A DNA stretch of 10,000 nucleotides from the NCBI GenBank assembly GCA_905221605.1, contig CAJNDS010002532.1:279533-289532 (forward strand). Direction: 5' to 3'. Below, piece by piece: positions 6,846 through 10,000 of the stretch. How positions within the stretch are numbered: position 1 is the stretch's first letter; every line of letters starts with the position of its first letter. The position numbers and the translations under genes were made by a program. The DNA comes from Symbiodinium natans. Its lineage: Eukaryota; Sar; Dinophyceae; Suessiales; Symbiodiniaceae. The notes under the pieces are model-generated. The model saw only the letters and a program-made list of their open reading frames with translations, was not told where the DNA came from and ran no database searches.

Positions 6846-7194
6846 GGTTTCATGTAGGCTTTGGGGTCTATGAGCCTAGGCTTCGTTCTTAACTGCCTTG
6901 GGGGGCTCGGGTCCAGGGGTTGAACGGTTCAGGTTTCTTGGGAATTTAGGTTAAGACATAAAATGGCGAGGCAACCTTCAGAAGTTTGGAGTATTGGCAG
7001 TGTGCATTACGTGCGAATATTCATGTTGCGAGTTGCGCCCGGCCAAGAAAGTCAAAGATGAGAATTGAAGTTGTAGGTTTCTTAGACTTCTTTCGATCTG
7101 AGGTTGGGCCGTGAGCTTGGGAAGTCCTGAACCGGTTCAAAGCAAGCTTGGACCAACAACAACATCGATGTTTGAAGAGTAGTTTTCTGAGCAG
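6846..7194. other. No clear gene
   Basis: Lower-GC sequence without repeats. The only coding-like piece is 7103-7180 on + (WAVSLGSPEPVQSKLG, ending in TAG), preceded by a pyrimidine-rich TTCTTTCGATCTGAG. Its phase with 7195 does not fit. Probably a long intron or intergenic sequence. Confidence 0.4.
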
Positions 7195-7316
7195 CATCAA
7201 TCTTCAACCTTCCGGTCAAACTCAAAAGCGTAAACAAGAGAAGCTTGACAATTTTTCGCCATTCCGACAGTGACGAACTCCCAAGCTCTAGTTCTGACGG
7301 TGAAGACGCAGCGTGA
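7195..7316 (+). CDS. Candidate terminal exon, acidic Ser-rich C-terminus
   Basis: After the acceptor TTTTCTGAGCAG an open frame encodes SIFNLPVKLKSVNKRSLTIF and ends with HSDSDELPSSSSDGEDAA and TGA at 7314-7316. The acidic serine-rich tail with S-D-x-E motifs looks like a casein-kinase-2-type C-terminus (inference). It may be the last exon of gene D. No ATG upstream in frame. Confidence 0.42.
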
Positions 7317-7647
7317 AAAACCGACTCCCTAACAGCTCGCGTCTTGTACTTGTATGTGCTGAGCCGAAAACTCCTCGGGGCCCAAAATGGCCGAGTTTCT
7401 AGGATATCAGGGGCAGCTTGGGAGCTTAGCTTGGCACTCCAGGCCGAAAGTTGATAGAGAGCCCAGGTATCCCTGCAACAAAGGGAGGCGTGAAAGAATC
7501 ATCAGCTTGGACACGGATTCACGTCTAGGCTTACACCCCCCAAACCCTGCAAACGCCATAAACCCTATAAAGCCCTGTAAATTCAGTAAACCCCTGTCCC
7601 AGCACCGGATGCCATGTTTCTGCATGTTTGTGTATGCGGCGTTCTAG
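7317..7647. other. Probable intergenic or 5' region of gene E
   Basis: Contains an ATG-initiated + frame from 7387 (MAEFLGYQGQLGSLAW) that turns into decayed telomere-like repeat at about 7537-7595 (AAACCCT and ATAAACCCTATAAAG-type units), so only its first third could be coding. No convincing promoter element. Confidence 0.35.
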
Positions 7648-9091
7648 TGTCGATGCTCAGTGGGGAATCCCAGGAGCCCTGCTGCACACTCAGCGAGGAG
7701 AGCCAGAAGTGCTGCAATTTTCGCATCGGGGTCTTGGCTTTGCTGGGTTTAGGGTCTAGGGTTTCGGGTTTAGGCCTTCCGGTCAAGCCGTAGCGGCTCG
7801 AGGTACCCAAAGAGCCCAATACCCCTTAAACAAGGGAATAGACCTTAACTCATATCAAGGATCCCTAGATATTGTAAGGCATGTTCCTTAGTTAAGGGGT
7901 ATTGGGCTCTCTGCGTATCTCGTTTTGTCCAGGCTGGCGAAAGCCGAGCTCACCCACATATGAGGCGTAACTTGCACACATGAATGCTCGAAGGTTTCTT
8001 AGACTAACCGCCGGAGACCGCGCACAAGTGTCAAGCGCTCGCTACGACGACCTGTTGCATGTGGGGGTTTACGAAAACAAGGGAATACAAGGGAACCCTG
8101 CAATAGGCCCCCAAATCGCAGGATCCCCTTGTCATAGAAGACCCAAGAAGGTACCCGCATTTTCGGAAACCCCCTAACCCTGAACCCTGAACCCTAAACC
8201 TATAAGCCCTATAAGCCCTATAAGCCCTATAAGCCCTATCAGCCCTATAAGCCCTATAAGCCCTATAAGCCCTATAAGCCCTACAAACCCTATAAACCCT
8301 ATAAACCCTATAAACCCTAAAACCTAAACCCTAATTAATGTGTTGTTTGCAGGAGACTGGGCTGGTGAACGGCATCTCAACGGGCGCCCACTACATCGAT
8401 CTCTTCGGAGCCGCGCTCGGAGTGCAGTGCTTTTTTACGACTTGGTAGCCCAGGGGTACCCTTTACTAAGATTGGTTACTGTATAAGGGTATAAGGGAAC
8501 CCATAACCAGAAAAAAGGGGTAAATTACCCTTTTTTGGTTCTGGGTTCCCTTATACCCTTATACAGTAACCAACCCCAAACAGGGTGCCCTTAATTATAA
8601 TATGGCTAGCAAGACGAAGTGGTCGCAGAGGTGAAGGGACTTGAGGTTGAGATGCTCCGGGAGGGCGGTGCAACGGAAAAGTTTGTGGCGTTCATGCGTT
8701 TGTTGTTTTTGGAAACAAGGCCTACTCAGTAGCTTCTTCCCTGTGACTGCATCGGGGCCACTTCGCGCACCTCCTTGAGCTGGGCCTGGGGGAACCTCCC
8801 CCTCCCCCGCCCAAAAAAGGACCCAAAAAAAGTCCACCCCTGGGCCTGTGCCGAGGAGCTGGACGCTGGAAATTCCCAGTGAACTTGCTCAGCAGCCTCA
8901 AGAAGGAGCAGGACGCCAGTTTGGACGGGATGTGTAGCCGAGGCTCCGGATATCTCCGGATGGTATGACGGATGGAGTTGGAGAGAGGCCTGCAGTCCCT
9001 TAGAGCTACTGTAGACTGTAGACTGGTGTAGTAGAGGACGCAGCAAAAACACAAGTCTCAAGCGACAGAAGTGGCTCACCTATGCCACTAA
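7648..9091 (+). CDS. Gene E, hypothetical protein, seven to eight exons
   Basis: Best-supported model. Exons 7774-7802, 7933-7966, 8003-8060, 8353-8421, 8610-8719, 8833-8962 and 9044-9088 with stop TAA 9089-9091 all join in phase. Introns are 130, 36, 292, 188, 113 (GC donor at 8720) and 81 bp. Landmarks are SGQAVAARG, WRKPSSPTYEA, LTAGDRAQVSSARYDDLLH, ETGLVNGISTGAHYIDLFGA, QDEVVAEVKGLEVEMLREGG, FPVNLLSSLKKEQDASLDGM and QKHKSQATEVAHLCH. If the GC donor is not used, the frame stops at TAG 8730. An upstream exon at about 7648-7730 (MLSGESQEPCCTLSEESQ in one frame) is likely, but its phase with 7774 is unsettled. Three of the introns hold foldback elements E5, E6 and E7. Soluble-looking, with no transmembrane stretch. 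I do not recognise the family. Confidence 0.6.
7744..7773 (+). repeat. Telomere-like tract ending as a 3' splice site
   Basis: Four degenerate units (GGGTTTAG, GGTCTAG, GGTTTCG, GGTTTAG). The final TTTAG (7769-7773) is the proposed acceptor of the 29-bp microexon 7774-7802 in gene E. Confidence 0.75.
7811..7910. mobile_element. Foldback element E5
   Basis: 100 bp with perfect 19-bp inverted ends (AGAGCCCAATACCCCTTAA and its complement at 7892-7910), with similarity continuing a few bases inward (AAGG). No coding inside. It fills most of the predicted gene E intron 7803-7932, which starts GTACCC and ends TTTTGTCCAG. Confidence 0.88.
8063..8174. mobile_element. Foldback element E6 (GGGGGTTTACG family)
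   Basis: 112 bp. The left end is GGGGGTTTACGAAAACAAGG and the right end ATTTTCGGAAACCCCC. The predicted donor GT (8061-8062) lies immediately before the left end. The right end passes without spacer into CCCTAA-type telomere-like repeat. It lies inside intron 8061-8352 of gene E. Confidence 0.82.
8175..8334 (-). repeat. Telomere-like tract with 9-bp array (CCCTATAAG)
   Basis: CCCTGAA/CCCTAAA units at 8175-8198, then about nine CCCTATAAG units and several CCCTATAAA units (to about 8317), then CCCTAAA again. The 9-mer looks like the heptamer with an added TA. It fills the rest of gene E intron 8061-8352. Confidence 0.92.
8453..8591. mobile_element. Foldback element E7, near-perfect palindrome
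   Basis: The core palindrome spans 8474-8571. Its outer 30 bp per arm are identical inverted copies (from GGTTACTGTATAAGGG), and the match continues to the centre with a few mismatches. Weaker inverted similarity (GGGGTACCC / GGGTGCCC) extends to 8453-8591. It lies in gene E intron 8422-8609 and has no coding capacity. The transcript would form a long hairpin. Confidence 0.92.
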
Positions 9092-9506
9092 CTCTGTGCC
9101 TAGTGATGAAAATTCTGTGAATATTTTCCTCGGGGTATTACAAAATTCTACTAGTAAAAAATATTATATTGTATTTTATTGTATTGTATTATATAATATT
9201 ATGTTTTCTTTTACATATATATATATATATCATACATATGTTATATATATATATATCTCAACAGATAAAGACTTCCCCCCTCCCCCCTCCCAGGCTAGGA
9301 ACTGAACGCTAGCATCTATGCTGAGACAGACACTAAGTGCGTGCGATGCGCGCACGTGTATCTCGTACATATATATGTATATATATATATATATGTATAC
9401 ATATCTTATATAGACATGACATATTTTATATACATTATAGACATAGACATTTATATACATATATATATATATACATATATGTGTGCTATGTGTGGCCTTT
9501 CCTGAG
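9092..9506. repeat. AT-rich stretch with TA microsatellites
   Basis: After the gene E stop the sequence becomes very AT-rich: TATTG-type repeats at about 9160-9200, (TA)n at 9213-9230, 9241-9256, 9368-9404 and 9452-9480, plus an alternating purine-pyrimidine GTGCGTGCGATGCGCGCACG-like patch at about 9338-9357. Probably the 3' end of gene E, the intergenic region and an intron of gene F. No gene seen. Confidence 0.8.
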
Positions 9507-10000
9507 AGGAGGAGCGCGCCCGGCGCAAGGCAGCCGAGGCCGAGGCCAAGCGCAAGGCCGCCGCAGAGGCCGAGGCCAAGCGCAAGGCCGAGGAGAAGGC
9601 GCACGATTGTGCGTCCGCGTGCATGCACGCACATGTATATATATATATATATACATATGTATATATAAAAACGATGGTGAATTGTGGCTTGAGTAATCAC
9701 AGACGGTCTATTCGGTTGATTCGAGAATTCTAGGCCGACAACGGCAGTGGTCAGAAGTACCAGGCAGACAGACAGAGCGACCCGCCCAAAATCATATGGA
9801 GGCGCAAGCAGGTGGATTCTTAGCAGCTGGGGTGCCAACGTGGCATGGCAACCAGCAAGGGGTGAAGTTTTCGCGGTCAACCAGCAGGTTGCTGAAATCA
9901 GCAGCTGGGAGGATGAAGGGACTTCGGAAGAAGCTTCCTTTGCATATGTGGTCGTTAGCAGGCCCCCCGATTTCTCAGGGCAAACCTGATGCTATTTCAG
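9507..10000 (+). CDS. Gene F, charged helical protein (partial, runs off the end)
   Basis: Exons 9507-9598, 9734-9811 and 9888-9947 join in phase. The first follows CCTTTCCTGAG and encodes about 30 residues of Arg/Lys/Glu/Ala, with EAEAKRKA occurring twice, typical of a single alpha-helix or coiled coil (TolA-like composition only). The second reads DNGSGQKYQADRQSDPPK followed by IIWRRKQ, and the third AEISSWEDEGTSEEASFAY. Introns are 9599-9733 (GC donor proposed; GT at 9610 is an alternative that changes phase), 9812-9887 (76 bp) and 9948-10000 (53 bp, ending TGCTATTTCAG exactly at the window edge), so the next exon should start at the next base. Function unknown. Confidence 0.5.
9632..9668. 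repeat. TA microsatellite with palindromic GC flank
   Basis: ACATG(TA)n ACATATGTATATA inside the predicted 9599-9733 intron of gene F. It is preceded by the perfect palindrome GCGTGCATGCACGC (about 9617-9630) and the hairpin GCGCACGATTGTGCGT. Confidence 0.85.

Noticed and set aside
7375-7405. Relict dinoflagellate spliced-leader sequence on the minus strand (GCCATTTTGG core).
   Set aside because: Only about 10 nt match the 22-nt leader and the flanking bases disagree, so it is a likely chance match. No better copy was found that would prove retroposition or lineage.
8199-8317. CRISPR-like or spacer-repeat array.
   Set aside because: Contiguous 9-bp tandem repeat without spacers in an evidently eukaryotic context.
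9230-9880. 216-codon minus-strand ORF, the longest in the window.
   Set aside because: Mostly Ile/Tyr runs from TA microsatellites and the reverse complement of the charged + exon.
1-10000. tRNA, rRNA or spliceosomal snRNA genes.
   Set aside because: No tRNA B-box (GGTTCRANNCC), rRNA core or snRNA signature was found on either strand by eye; divergent small RNAs could be missed.

Overview
This looks like nuclear DNA of a protist with an Arabidopsis-type telomere repeat (TTTAGGG), most likely a dinoflagellate. A coccidian such as Eimeria, whose genome also scatters AGGGTTT heptamers, is the main alternative. The evidence for a dinoflagellate is: many degenerate TTTAGGG/CCCTAAA tracts far from any chromosome end; short inverted-repeat (foldback) elements without a transposase; many very short GC-rich exons; introns with GT-AG and occasional apparent GC-AG borders; and all convincing coding sequence on the + strand, as in dinoflagellate one-way gene arrays. 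There are no Eimeria-style CAG runs. I see no bacterial genes, rRNA or tRNA.

Few continuous ORFs are informative, because the genes are cut into exons of roughly 30-220 bp by introns that are often only 36-110 bp. I built models by hand from splice borders, reading phase and codon style. No homology search was possible and almost every product is unrecognised. The layout, all on +, is: gene A about 122-1014 (weak RRM-like start); candidate exons 1061-1429; gene B about 1537-2995 (eight exons in consistent phase); gene C about 3149-4924, probably continuing to about 5758; gene D about 5868-6665, with a possible last exon at 7195-7316; gene E about 7648-9091 (seven exons in consistent phase to a stop); and gene F from about 9507 past the window end (charged helical protein).

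The repeats are the striking part. Telomere-like tracts (about a tenth of the window, both orientations) and at least seven foldback elements of about 80-140 bp sit almost entirely in the predicted introns. One tract (3240-3364) is bracketed by an exact 27-bp direct repeat carrying both an AG and a GT. Using the GT of copy 1 and the AG of copy 2 removes the tract and keeps the reading frame, which is the expected signature of an intron made by insertion. Another predicted intron (2248-2288) consists only of telomere-like repeat, and several 3' splice sites are the TTTAG of the repeat itself. Three foldback elements (651-748, 5031-5144, 8063-8174) share GGGGGTTT-type termini. Two of them directly abut telomere-like tracts. 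My main proposal is that foldback elements and telomere-like insertions both act as intron material (introner-like) in this genome.
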